Assembly (NCBI RefSeq): GCF_963678635.1 | Contig: NC_087070.1 | Coordinates: forward strand, 50,321,989-50,381,988 | DNA length: 60,000 nucleotides | Source: Symsagittifera roscoffensis | Taxonomy: Eukaryota; Xenacoelomorpha; Acoela; Convolutidae | Direction of reading: 5' to 3' | Part shown: in pieces, positions 12,979 through 26,018 of the stretch | Numbering within the stretch: position 1 is the first letter of the stretch | How the letters are laid out: every line of letters starts with the position of its first letter | Notes under the pieces: generated by a model | What the model was told of the DNA's origin: nothing | Seen by the model: only the letters and a program-made list of their open reading frames with translations | Database searches by the model: none | Made by a program: the position numbers and the translations under genes

Positions 12979-14668
12979 GTCAAAAATGTCAAAAATTATT
13001 AATAAAACTTTGTTTTTTTCTGAAGTATTTCGAAAAACGTCACTTGTATTGTGTGAGCACTGTTAAGATAAATGTGTTTGACCCAGTTTTTTTTTATCGT
13101 AGAAGATGATTATAAATTTGATGTGAAATTTTGAAAAAAAAAACATATTTCGGACATCGTCAAGAATTTGTCAATTTTCACGTGAAAAATGTGATTGTTG
13201 TATTGTCGAAGTTTCACTGTAATTTGGAAAATACAGATAGTTCCCTGAGCTTACTCACCCAGGAATTCTTTTTTTCCATATCAAAATTGTAAATGAGGGC
13301 GTTTTGTTTACTTCATCTTCAACTTTGATTAAAAGATTCTTCGAAACTCCCTGCAATTGTTTCGGATCACAACCCTAATCTTCAAAACACAATTGAGAAT
13401 CTTAGTTGTTCAATTTTTAAGATTTACTTGCTCAATATAATTAAACTGCAAGAGCTCGAAAAATACAAGTTTTCATAGTGAGCTTTGCTGTTTGAGTCCG
13501 AAAGCGAACAGACAGCTTGATTGTTTCTCAGGGGTGGATCAGTGTTGCAAAAGGGCCGACGTTAACAATCAATTTGAATCATCATCTTGTAACTTTGGGC
13601 TTTTTGTAAAAGTAGTTGAAAAACTGTTTATAAGTTTTGTTATCGTTTTGTGTGCATGAGCGTAGAAATAACCATTTTTTTCGGTTTTGTTTTTGCATAT
13701 GAAAATGTTGACTATCTTTTAATGTGTTTGAACTGTGATCTAACTTGTGTGAACAGATGAGTGTGATCTAGCCTGTGTGAACAATGGCCTAGAATTTTTT
13801 TCGGCGGGAGGGATTTTCAAATTATTGTTGAATTTTTTAGGTAAAAAAATTCAGCTCTCCTGAATGGCTAGAAACACCCAATTTTAAACATTCGCATTCC
13901 AAAAGGACATTTATTCTGTATCAATAACGTTCCTTACAAATAAACGTTTCAATCTTTTTTTTTATTATAATTTGAAACTTGTACCAACAGATGTTTTTTG
14001 ACGCAATTTTTGGTCCCTTTTTTGTTTTTATGTTCAATAAATTTTGTCGCCCCTGCTTTAAAAGAAACTGCAGAAAAAGCGCGTATTTGTTATCTCTAAT
14101 CCACAATTGATTTTTCGATTATTCTTTCATGTTGAATTGACTTGATAGAATAAAATTGAAAACGTGCATGCACAACTGTCAATATGAGAGTCCAAACAGT
14201 CTAAAAATACTTCCATGCATCAGAATTTTGTCACATACTTCAAAATTTTAGAATTTTTCTTTGAACTGCAAAAGTTTATCAAAAACTGATGGGAAAAAAG
14301 CTGCTATTAAGTTCATATGGATTCGCCATGTCAAAGATTTAACAGAAGTGTTTTAGCAAGTCAAGTGTGATTCTGCTGTATGTATTGAATGCTTGAGCGA
14401 TACAATCTCACGGTTTGCGAAATTTTGCGATTTGTAGATTTTGGTTGAAAACCTCTATTGATGTTTATCAATCAGACTATCAAAACAACTCCGGCTATCT
14501 GGCCCCTAACACCCCTCCCCGTCCACTTTTAAAACTTGCTCTTCTCTTTTAGACTATTTTTATGGCGAAGATCATATGGTTACAGAGTAAAGTATTGAAA
14601 ACATCTGTAGACAAAAATTGAATAGTTTGCCATTCAAAACTTCATTACATTATGACAAACTAGCTTTT

Positions 14669-15173
14669 GTTCCGACTTTCGAAGAAAGGAACGGAATATT
14701 TGTGCTGTGATGTTTTTTTTCTTCCGGCAAATTTTGATTTTTTAACCAGCCATTTTGACAAAAAAATTTATTGCTAGCTGATATTGTCTTGTGCTCAAAT
14801 TTAAAAAGATGTTTTACCTGTGATATTTTTTTAAATTAAAATGATTTGAAAAATGGCTTTTGCAGATTTGTGATAAATATCGCGCGATGTATTTCGCGAT
14901 GCGTTTAACATGTAAGTGGCTCTTCAATCCGGCTCTGAAATCGTTTCAAACTTAAAAGCGGCATGATGATGCTTTAATGATTAAAGTAAAGATTTTTAAG
15001 TTACATACTTTGAACTGAAAATGATATTTTGGGATTAATCTGATAAAAAAAAATTAAAAAATTGGAAAAAAAAGATTTTTCCTGGAAAAATTTTTTCAGT
15101 TCAACAATTATCGAGAGATGTTTAAAGGCAGTCGGAACCTTTCAGGCGTCACTCTGACACAACCAGTCTTGTT
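14669..15173 (+). mobile_element. HINE-like element (repeat unit B)
   Basis: Runs from GTTCCGACTTTCGAAGAAAG to CAACCAGTCTTGTT, with CAGTCGGAACC near the 3' end. It lies at the corresponding place in each of the three tandem units, so it was present before the units were duplicated. Confidence 0.55.
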
Positions 15174-15757
15174 TAATGATGAAAACAAATGTGGAACGAA
15201 ACTGGAAAATAGCCAAACGCACGGAACGTCTGTGGTGCAATTTTTTGTCCTAGCAAAAATTGATTTGAAAACAAACGATTTTTGACATAAATCATTTTTA
15301 GCAAAACGTTTCTTATAACAAGCGAGCAAACTACAAAAATGTTAGGCAGAGACAGCATGTACCCCTGATGAGCCTCATCTATTAAGATATCTAGTCAACC
15401 TTCTTTGTATTGAGACAAGGGATAAAGTTTTCAATGTCTTAATATGAATTATAGCTCGCAGAGGTTCCGGCAATTTGCTAGTGATTTGGCCCGATTTTGC
15501 CGACACAGTATTGTTAAAGGTTCTACACTTTTCCGAATTTTTGAGAATTGTTGATAAAGATTTTCAGTACATAACTTAATGTATCAATTTACTGTATCAA
15601 TTTCGTGTTTCCTAAACGTTTTTCAAAATAAAAAAAAATTGAGTATAAATTCCTTGATTTCAAAACCCCAGTTTGAAGTAGAAAAACCAGTCCTTTTTAG
15701 TGGTTTTAAAAATAGCAATTGTATGGCTAGTAATTTTCATTCCTCCATTAATTGAAT

Positions 15758-16513
15758 TTAAACGTCGTGCTTTATCCAATACTTTACTTGAAGATATTTT
15801 GCCGTCGGTCCATCCTCAGAGTCTTTCAATGTTCGGTGGTTCAGTCCTCTACTTCCAAACTCTAATTTTGACTTTTTAATCGTAATATCAACAAGATTTA
15901 CTGCAGAGGCAAAACAACGAAGTGAATCTGAATTCGTGCATGAACATTCCTGTTTCTCATTTGCCATGTTTTTGATTTTGGAGCAGGAAGTAAAAGGAAA
16001 GAAGTTGGTTGCAGAATCTGCTCTAAAACTGTCTCGGCAATGTTTTTGTCATCAATTTTTAGTCCGTGCTTGCTTGCGGGGTAGGTTTGATTCAAATAAG
16101 TTTTCTTCTGCACCAGCCAAACAGAAGAAATTTGGGTCCCTTTTGAGCTATTCGAAAATTTAATATGTTGCAAAATTCATCCAGAAAGGTATACTACAGT
16201 TTCAACAATTTTGCCGACTGTAGTATAAATAATCTTACTGTTATTGATTGAAGAAATTCTATGGTACACTTTTTTTTCAATTCAATCGCGTCTTTAGCTA
16301 AATTGATGAACCTTATGAAGAACTGATTGCTGACATTTTTTTTGGGGTTTTCCGTCGCGAAAATATTTCGTCAAGGCATGTTTTCATCTGTCTAATAAAT
16401 GAATAATTTTGAACTACCAAATTGAACGATCCATAAAAACAATTGCCTAGCATTTTCCTTGTTTTGGCTACCACACCAGATACGAGAAACTTATCGTCAG
16501 GATATTTTGTCAA
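15758..16513 (-). pseudogene. Decayed minus-strand coding remnant (unit B)
   Basis: Three overlapping minus-strand frames follow each other with frame changes: one with KTRKMLGNCFYGSFNLVVQN, one with SKGTQISSVWLVQKKTYLNQ, and one with SLRCFASAVNLVDITIKKSK ending IKHDV. Peptides in the last two frames are nearly the same in unit C, so they are not random. A TGA interrupts the path after VVYLSG in both units, so the break is older than the duplication. No family recognised. Confidence 0.35.
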
Positions 16514-17113
16514 TGCATGCTTTGGTTTATCTTTGATCGCTAATCACAGGAGCCAATTCCTAGCAATTTCATTGTTTCAGCTACAAAAACAATTAAAAGA
16601 TTTTCAATACTGAATAGTATAGCAAAAAATTGAACGGGGAAATTGAAAATTTTAGGTCTGCGTATTGCATAAATTTAAAAACCTTTGTACACTGGATGAA
16701 TTGAAAGTTAGAGAGTGGTGCTATAAACGTTAAATTGGTTAAATTGAAGCTCGATATCAAAATTTGTTGAATTTATTATAACAAAAGCATCCGTTTTCTT
16801 TTTTCCTTTACTTCTGTTGAAAAACAATCATAGAAATCTAAGTCTGTCATCGCCAATTAGCAAAAGATTGTGTCCAATGTGAGCTCTTTGACTTTGTAGA
16901 CAAGTAAATTTCATTAAAAAGGTTATGTTACAGTTCTATCAACCTCAGTATTTGTGTACTCTAGTAAAAGAAAATCCAACTATTATTATATAGTAACATA
17001 AAAACAGAAACGAAAGCTACAACCAATTGCTTCAACAAAAGTCTTACAATAGTTTAAAAAAGCATGAACCTTGGAAATGTCAGTTTACTCTGGAATCTGT
17101 GGTGTGGTAGCTT

Positions 17114-17661
17114 TTAATTTTGCAGTCTAATTGCTTGAAAATTTAACATTAATTTTTTTTCCAAAAAATCTGACTTATTTTTACGTTGCTTTGGTTGTTT
17201 GAGTATCTTCATTATGGTTTCATCCTTTGTACAAGACTGTTGGCATTTGCTGCCACATTGAATCAAACCCGAATTGACTTGAATCAATTTCAACAATTGA
17301 TGCATTCTAGTTCTTGTATCTTCAGATAAACGTTACGTTTTCTACTGTTTTCGCTGTCAAAACAACTTTGAGGCATCAGTAGTATTATTACCTTTTTTCA
17401 AGCAAAATTTTATAACTAGAGAAGAAGGGATAAGTTTTATAATTGGTCGACTTGTGTAGACATATATATTTGTTTTTTTTTTTCGATCTGATTATCAATT
17501 TCCAGACATTTTGATCTAGTCTCCAGTTTATTCATTTTCAGGGTTACCGCAATTTCTTTGACCAAAAATTGTTGATTTTTGTCCGACAAAAAAGTAAAAA
17601 TGGGTTTGTCAATTAATTTGGATGGAGTTGAATCCAAAATGTGATCATGCGTCCCAATCAA
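17114..17661 (-). pseudogene. Possible second coding remnant (unit B)
   Basis: As at 12352-12978, with QLLKLIQVNSGLIQCGSKCQ and GTHDHILDSTPSKLIDKPIF; nearly the same protein strings with a few substitutions. Confidence 0.25.
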
Positions 17662-19416
17662 TTTTATAGTTTTCCGAATTTTATGGTTCCAAATCTTCTT
17701 TTGGTGTGCAATTTATTTCCAAGTCAAAAATGTCAAAACTTATTAATAAAACTTTGTTTTTTTCTGAAGTATTTCGAAAAACGTCACTTGTATTGTGTGA
17801 GCACTGTTGAGATAAATGTGTTTGACCCAGTTTTTTTTATCGTAGAAGATGATTATAAATTTGATGTGAAATTTTGAAACAAAATCATATTTCGGACATC
17901 GTCAAGAATTTGTCAATTTTCACGTGAAAAATGTGATTGTTATATTGTCGAAGTTTCACTGTAATTTGGAAAAAACAGATAGTTCCCTGAGCTAACTCAC
18001 CCAGGAATTCTTCTTTTCCATATCAATATTGTAAATGAGGGCGTTTTGTTTACTTCATCTTCAACTTTGATTAAAAGATTCTTCGAAACTCCCTGCAATT
18101 GTTTCGGATCACAACCCTAATCTTCAAAACACAACTGAGAATCCTAGTTGTTTAATTTTTAAGATTACTTGCTCTATGTAATTAAACTGCAAGAGCTCGA
18201 AAAATACAAGTTTTCATAGTGAGTTTGCTGTTTGAGTCCGAAAGCGAACAGACAGCTTGATTGTTTCTCAGGGGTGGGTCAGTGTTGCAAAAAGGCCGAC
18301 GTTAACAATCAATTTGAATCATCATCTTGTAACTTTGGGCTTATTGTGTGCAAAAGTAGTTGAAATACTGTTTATAAGTTTTGTTATCGAAGAGTGTTTT
18401 GTTTGCATGAGCGTAGAAATAACCATTTTTTTTCGGTTTTGTTTTTGCATATGAAAATGTTGACTATCTTTTAATGTGTTTGAACTGTGATCTAACTTGT
18501 GTGAACAGATGAGTGTGATCTAGCGTGTGTGAACAGTGGATTTTTTCGGCGGGAAAAATTTTCAAACTATTATTGAATTTTTTAGGTAAAAAAATTCGGC
18601 TCTTCTGATTGGCTAGAAACACCCAATTTTAAACATTCGCATTCCAAAAGGACATTTATTCTGTGTCAATAAAGTTCCTTAAAAATAAACGTTTCAATCT
18701 TTTTTGTTATTATAATTTGAAACTTGTACCAACAGATGTTTTTTGACGCAATTTTTGGTCCCTTTTTTGTTTTTATGTTCAATAAATTTTGTCGCACCTG
18801 CTTTAAAAGAAACTGCAGAAAAAGCGCGTATTTGTTATCTCTAATCAACACAATTGATTTGTCGATTATTTTTTCATGTTGAATTGACTTGATAGAATAA
18901 AATTGAAAACGTGCATGCACAACTGTCAATATGAGAGTCCAAACAGTCTAAAAGCCCTTCCATGCATCAGAATTTTGTCACATACTTCAAATTTCAGAAT
19001 TTTTCTTTGAACTTAAAAAAAGTTTATCAAAAACTGATGGGAAAAAAGCTGCTATTACGTTGATATGGATTCGCCATGTCAAAGATTTAACAGAGGTGTT
19101 TTAGCAAGTCAAGTGTGATTCTGCTGTATGTATTGAATGCTTGAGCGATACAATCTCACGGTTTTCAAAATTTTGCGATTTGTAGATTTTGGTTGAAAAC
19201 CTCTATATATGTTTATCAATCAGACTATCAAAACAACTCCGGCTATCTAGCACCTAACCCCCCTCCCCGTCCACTTTTAAAACTTGCTCTTCTCTTTTAG
19301 ACTATTTTTATGGCGAAATTCATATGGTTACAGAGTAAAGTATTGAAAACATCTGAAGAGAAAAATTGAATAGTTTGCCATTCAAAACTTCATTACATTA
19401 TGACAAATTAGCTTTT

Positions 19417-19921
19417 GTTCCGACTTTCGAAGAAAGAAACGGAATATTTGTGCTGTGATGTTTATTTTCTTCAAGTAAATTTTGATTTTTTAACCAGCCA
19501 TTTTGACAAAAAGATTTATTGCTAGCTGATATTGTCTCCGGCTCAAATTTAAAAAGATGTTTTACCTCTGATTTTTTTTAAATTAAAAAGATATGAAAAA
19601 TGGCTTTTGCAGATTTGTGATAACTATCGCGCGATGTATTTCGCGATGCGTTTAACACGTAAGTGGCTCTTCAATCCGGCTCTGAATTCGTTTCAAACTT
19701 AAAAGCGGCATGATGATGTTTTAATGATTAAAGTAAAGATTTTTAAGTATCATACTTTGCACTAAAAATGATATTTTGGGAATAATCTGATAAAAAAAAT
19801 TAAAAACTTGGAAAAAAAAAGATTTTTCCTGGAAATTTTTTTTTCAGTTCAACAATTATCGAGAGATGTTTAAAGGCAGTCGGAACCTTTCAGGCGTCAC
19901 TCTGACACAACCAGTCTTGTT
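19417..19921 (+). mobile_element. HINE-like element (repeat unit C)
   Basis: Same element as at 14669-15173, with the same ends and nearly the same interior. Offset to unit B is about 4.75 kb. Confidence 0.55.
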
Positions 19922-20506
19922 TAATGATGAAAACAAACGTGGAACGAAACTGGAAAATAGCCAAAAGCACGGAACGTCTGTGGTGCAATTTTTTGTCCTA
20001 GCAAAAATTGGTTTGAAAACAAACGATTTTTGACATAAATCATTTTTAGCAAAACATTTCTCATAACAAGCGGGCAAACTACAAAAATGTTGGGCATAGA
20101 CAGCGGGTACCCCTGATGAGCCTCATCTATTAAGATATCTAGTCAACCTTCTTTGCATTGAGACAAGGGATAAAGTTTTCAATGTCTTAATATGAATTAT
20201 AGCTCGCAGAGCTTCCGGCTATTTGCCAGTGATTTGGCGCAATTTTGCCGACACAGTATTGTTAAAGGTTCTACACTTTTCCGAATTTTTGAGAATTGTT
20301 GGAAAAGATTTTAAGTACATAATTTATTGTATCAATTTACTGTATCCATTTCGTATTTACTACAAGTTTTTCAAAATAAAAAAAAAATTGAGTATACATT
20401 CCTTGATTTCAAAATCCCAGTTTGAAGTAGAAAAACCAGTCCTTTTTAGTGTTTTTAAAAATAGCAATTGTATGGCTAGTAATTTTCATTCCTCCATTAA
20501 TTGAAT

Positions 20507-21168
20507 TTAAATGTCGTGCTTTATCCAATACTTTACTTGAAGATATTTTGCCGTCGGTCCATCCTCAGAGTCTTTCAATGTTCGGTGGTTCAGTCCTCTA
20601 CTTCCAAACTCTAATTTTGACTTTTTAATCGTAATATCAACAAGATTTACTGCAGAGGCAAAACAACGAAGTGAATCTGAATTCGTGCATGAAAATTCCT
20701 GGTTCTCACTTGCCATGTTTTTGATTTTGGAGCAGGAAGTAAAAGGAAAGAAGTTGGTTGCAGAATCTGCTCTAAAACTCTCTCGGCAATGTTTCTGTCA
20801 TCAATTTTTAGTCCGTGCTTGCTTGCGGGGTAGGTTTGATTTAAATAAGTTTTCTTCTGCACCAGCCAAACAGAAAAAATTTGGGTCCCTTTTGAGCTAT
20901 TCGAATATTTAATACGTTGCAAAATTCATCCAGAAAGATATACTACAGTTTCAACAATTTTGCCGACTGTAGTATAAATAATCTTACTGTTATTGATTGA
21001 AGAAATTCTATGGTACACTTTTTTGAATTCAATCACGTCTTTAGCTAAATTGATGAATCTTATGAAGAACTGATTGCTGACATTTTTTATTGGGGTTTTC
21101 TGTCGCGAAAATATTTTGTCAATGCATGTTTTCATCTGTCTAATAAATGAAAAATTTTGAACTACCAA
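20507..21168 (-). pseudogene. Decayed minus-strand coding remnant (unit C)
   Basis: Counterpart of 15758-16513. It reads FIRQMKTCIDKIFSRQKTP, then FFIRFINLAKDVIEFKKVY, then the stop after VVYLSG, then the WLVQKKTYLNQTYPASKHG frame and the NLVDITIKKSKLEFGSRGLN frame. The matching stretch in unit A (about 11540-11810) is degraded beyond reading. Function unknown. Confidence 0.35.
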
Positions 21169-24100
21169 ATTGAACTATCCATAAAAACAATTGCCTAGCA
21201 TTCTCCTTGTTTTGGCCGCCACACCAGATACGAGAAACTTATCGTCAGGATATTATGTCAATGCATGCTTTGGTTTATGTTTTGATAGCTAATCACAGGA
21301 GCCAATTCCTAGCAATTTCATTGTTTCAGCTACAAAAACAATTAAAAGATTTTCAATACTGGCTAGTCTAGCAAAAAATTGAACGGGGAAGTTAAAAATT
21401 TTAGGTACTGCGTTTTGCATAAATCAAAAAACCTTTGTACACTGGATGAATTGAAAGTTAGAGAGTGGTGCTATAAACGTTGAATTTATTATAACAAAAG
21501 CATCCGTTTTCTCTTTTCCTTTACTTCTGTTGAAAAACAATCATAGAAATTTATGTCTGTCATCGCCAATTACCAAAAGATTGTGTCCATTGTGAGCTCT
21601 TTGACTTTGTAGACAAGTAAATTTCATTAAAAAGGTTAAGTTACAGTTCTATCAACCTCAGGTTTGTGTACTCTAGTAAAAGAAAATCCAACTATTATTG
21701 TTTATCAAAGATAGCTACTGACTTACCAATCTGGACTTGAATAAAGTGTTCTGTTGGTTGAATTCAAGCTCGAAATCAACATTTGTTGCGATTCTTTTAA
21801 AAATTGGTTCTGTTTTGCATAATTCTTCATATATTACATACGATCGCTTCTGATAAAATCAATATTTTAGAAAATATGAAGGAAGTAATAAAATCTAAAA
21901 CATTGAGATGGCATTACGGGTAGCCGAAAAGGGCTGAATATCAAAAAATTTGTATTAGTGCTTTGCGTCTACGTTGTTTTTGAATTGATCCTTCCAAAAC
22001 ACTCTTCAAAAGAACAGAATTGAAAGCAGCAACCAATTGCTTCATCAACAGTCTCACAGTGGTTGCAAAAAGAGTGAAGCTTCAACATGTCAATTTTCTC
22101 TAACATCTGTGGTGTGATAGCTTTCAATGTTGCACTCTGATTGCTTGAAATTTAACTTTATTTTTTTTCCAAAAATCGGACAAAATATTGATTTGCTTTG
22201 GTTTTTTTTGCGTTTCTTCATTATAGTTTCATTCTTTGTACAAAATTGTTGGCATTTGCTGCCACATTGAATCAAAGTTGAATGTTTTGCAAGAACTTCA
22301 ACAATTGATCCCTTCCAGTTATTAGATGTTTAAATAAACGTCACGTTTGCTACTGTTTTCACTGTGAAAACAATGTTGAAGCATCAGTCATATCATTACT
22401 TTTTGCAGCCAAAATTTTATCACTCGAGAGAAGGGGATAAATTTCATAACCAGTTGACTTGTGTAGACATATGTTTGTTTATTTTGGTTTGTAAGCTGTC
22501 AAGTTTTACCATGTCTTTTGCTTTCGCCTAAAATTCAAGTGTATTAACAACCTGCTTGCGAGTTTTTGCCGAATAAATTTGTTAAATATTTTCAGACAGA
22601 TTCTCAGAAGTTCTGTTTTCAACTCCTCTAGTAGATTTACGTTTTGCGCTCTCCTGTTAAGCCAATGCTTATAAGCTTTTCAAATTTGTCTTAGTTTTAA
22701 TCGAGAGGTTTGCTAATATTCAATTTGCTCTTTAAATCGTCGTATAGCGGTATAGTTATTGTTCATCGAGCTTTTTAGGATTATCAAACCTTTCATCCGG
22801 ATAATATTTTTTCACATTTTTGGTTTTTCAAGTTTTAAGAACTAGTAGCTTCAATATGAATTTTTTAAAATGTCTTATAACTTTATAATTTTTTCTATAA
22901 CTAGCTAGCTTGAAAGAAATAAAATTGCTTTCTTTCTTGATCTATTTAGGTTCAGTTTTTTTTGTTTGAGTTAAAAGGAAAATTTTGTTTGAACTAAAAG
23001 TGTGTCAAAGCGGCAGCTGTTGAATCAAATGTTGAAAATAATGACGTACTCCAAATACCACTGTTGAATCAAATGGCGTACTTCTTTAGACATTGAATCA
23101 TGTCAATCAACTAAATTATTTGAATCCTTACAAAATGATTGGATGCAACTCTTTTTCCGTTGTCTTCAGTACATTTGTCTCTTTTTTTTCTTAATTCATT
23201 TTTTAAAGTTTTTTGTTCAATTAAAAAAACCAAGTGAAATTGCTTTTTGATGTGATGTTCAACTTCCAGAAACTTTGATCGAGTCTCCATATTATTCATT
23301 TCTATTTAATATTTTCCAGTACCGCAATTACTTTGATCAAAAATCGTGACTTTTTGGCCTAAAAAAACGAAATTAAAAATGGGTTTGTCAATCGACTTGG
23401 ATGGATGAAAGCAAATCCAAAATGAGATCATGCTTCCTAATCAAGTTTATACTTTTTGGTGGTTCCAACTCTTCGTATGGTGTGCAAATGATTTCCAATT
23501 CAAAAATGGCAAAACTTTTTGATGAAATTTTGTTTTAACTTTAAAGTGTGAGCACTTTTGAGGTAAATGTGTTCGAGTCAGTTTTTGTATCTTGAAAGAT
23601 GATTATTAATTTGATGTGAAATTTTGAGAAAAAATCGTATTTCGGACATCGTCAGCGTTTTGTTAATTGTAACGTAAAATTGTGATTGTTTTATTGTCGA
23701 AGTGTCACTGTAATTTGGTAAAGACAGATAGTTCTCTGAGCTATTTCACCCAGAAATTTTTCTTTTTCACGTCAATATTTTATATGAAGGCGTTTTTGTT
23801 TGCTTCACCTTCACATCTGTAATTACAAGATTCATCGAAACTTCACGCAATTGATTCGGATCACAACCTTAATCTTCAAAACACCCCTGAAAATCTCAGC
23901 TGTCTATGTTTTAGGATTAGTTGCTTCATGATATTAAACTGCAAGAGCTCGAAAAAAAAAGTTTTCATTGTGTGCTCTGCTGTTTGAGTCCGAAAATGAA
24001 CAGACAAATTGATTGTTTCTCAGGGGCGGATCAGTGTTACAAAAAAGCCGACCTTGACGATCAACTTGGAAAATCATTGTGTAGTTTTGAGCTTTTTGTG

Positions 24101-25577
24101 TAGAAACTTCGTTCAAATACTGCTTAACCATTTTGTTATCGAAGAGTGTTTTGTTTTTGCACAAACCCAAAAACAATGATAAGTTTTGCTGCGCAATCAG
24201 TTTTTTTCATTGACATGATCCAGTTTGTCACTGAACAGACGGGATTTTTTTCAAAACTGAAGTTAAAATCATTGTGGCGTCCAATTTATACCCTGATGTC
24301 CGTGAAGAAGTGCTGAAGCAATTGAAATAATCACGTAGTTGTTCACTATCCTCCTCGTTTTTCAAGGTTTGATTCAAACAGCAATTAAATTGCATGAAAT
24401 CCTCGTTTTCAAACCGTGAGTGTTCTTACGGTGTTCTTAAAAGGACCAGTAACTTGTAAAGTTTTCCAGAAAAGATGAAAACTTTGTTGACTTGAGGATA
24501 GACTTCATGCGCATTTTGCTTTGAAAAAATCAATATTCTGCCAATTTATAAGTATTTCAATTGCATTCCACACAATGAATAACTCCTCGAACTTAATATT
24601 TTTGACGTTGAGCTGGATTTGCACTGACACATATTTTTTATAGTCCTCACCTTATTTGCCTCGTTCCTACTTTGTGACGGCATCCGAAAAATAAAGTTAA
24701 GGCTTAGCACGAATCAGAGTAAGATTGAAATTACCTCGAAGGTTCGATTTTAGAAACGTCCCAAAATCTATTTTTTAAATGGAAAATTTTCACTTAACTT
24801 ACTTAATTGTTTCAGAACATTGAGTTGTTTTCAAGTAGTTACATAAGTAGTGAAAGGTTGCTTTTTCCTCGTTTTAAGATGTGTCTGTCTCGAAATCGAA
24901 AGGTACAAAGTCGTTAACCACCTTACTATCAGATATCTTTCTGAACATGTGAACAAAGCTATGACACGAGTTGCCTTCGAGCAATTTCCGAGAAAGTTTA
25001 GAAGTTCTAAAAGGTTTCATGTTTGCTGAGAACTGTTAAGTCTGAAAAACAACATGTTTCGCAAAAGTTTTTGTGCTTTGTACTCGAATCAATGTTCGCT
25101 CAAAACGTTTTCCTTCTCCAGTTTTGCATCTTATTAAGAACAGGCATCATCAATTTAATATACCTCCAAACGCGAAACAAAGAATCATCCAAGGTTCCAC
25201 GCGCAGTGAAATTAACTCTGGGATTGAAAGTCAGAGGACCAAACGAAATAGAAAACAAAGATGAGAAAAAAATTTCATCACATCAGGTGATGGCAACTGT
25301 TTTGCTTGAATCAATCAATAAGAGACGACCGAAAGCAGATAGCTGCAGCATCAGCTACAGAATTTTAACAAATGGGCGTATTAACCTTTAATATTTAGCT
25401 CGACAGAACACAGTCGGTTTTAGATCATCAACAAAATCTAAAGACGACACAACCAGTACTAAAATAACTTTCGAATGCCACAGATATTAACGCAATCATA
25501 TTATACCGACCTACTTAGAAAAATAACAAGAAGCAATTCTGGAAGCATATAGACCCCGATGTCATTTTCAAAATGCA

Positions 25578-26018
25578 TTGCCAGCTTTTACTACTGAAAA
25601 AAGATCAACCAATCTAAAAACGAAATCCTTCAGAGAAAATCTCAAGAAAAAAAAACATTTCTCAGGTCTTCAGGACGCTCGATTTTCTCTCAACAAACAG
25701 GCTGACATCAGATTAACAGCAACAGTCTCACTTTCTTCGGGATTCACTGAATTCAACGGAACAGCAAAGACAACTTCAACCCCACATCTGCAGAGTGAAG
25801 CAGCTCCAGTCTTGGTTCAAAACTCGATATTTAATGAGTTTTTTGATAAAACTTTCAGCTCGGACAACACTCTGCAGCATCCTACAAGAAAAATTAAAAA
25901 CCCCAGACAAACCTTAAACGACTTAGCAGCAACCCAAAACAAGGAAATCACTTTTCAACAAACGTCTCAGTTTACCAACGACAGCACTTACAATTGTCTA
26001 CTAGAAAAAACTGACTGA
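25578..26018 (+). CDS. Unidentified 146-codon open frame, Thr/Asn/Gln-rich
   Basis: Starts MPAFTTEKRS and ends LLEKTD before TGA. Polar and low in hydrophobics; no signal peptide, membrane segment or known motif. It sits in the A/C-rich domain, where all three + frames encode similar polar protein, so chance is quite possible. Confidence 0.2.
   Translation: MPAFTTEKRSTNLKTKSFRENLKKKKHFSGLQDARFSLNKQADIRLTATVSLSSGFTEFNGTAKTTSTPHLQSEAAPVLVQNSIFNEFFDKTFSSDNTLQHPTRKIKNPRQTLNDLAATQNKEITFQQTSQFTNDSTYNCLLEKTD

Larger units (their letters stand above)
9442..13705. repeat. Large tandem repeat, unit A (about 4.26 kb)
   Basis: From GACTATCTTTAAACGTGTG to the next occurrence of GACTATCTTTTAATGTG near 13710. 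Shares with units B and C, in the same order: GATCTAACTTGTGTGAACAG, the HINE-like element, AGCTCGCAGAG, GGTGGTTCAGTCC, TTTACTCTGGAATCTGTGG, CGGACATCGTCAAGAATTTG and GATTGTTTCTCAGGGG. Shorter than unit B because much of the stretch matching 15900-16900 is missing. It has a local 77-base duplication at about 11527-11680. Confidence 0.9.
13706..18457. repeat. Large tandem repeat, unit B (about 4.75 kb)
   Basis: Same landmarks as unit A. Most similar to unit C over 13.7-16.6 kb and to unit A over 17.0-18.4 kb (near identical), which suggests unequal exchange or conversion among units. Confidence 0.9.
18458..24200. repeat. Large tandem repeat, unit C (about 5.7 kb)
   Basis: Same landmarks to about 24130. 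The right part (about 21.7-24.2 kb) is clearly more diverged and holds about 0.6 kb of extra sequence at roughly 22480-23080. The repeat does not restart after 24200. Confidence 0.85.
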
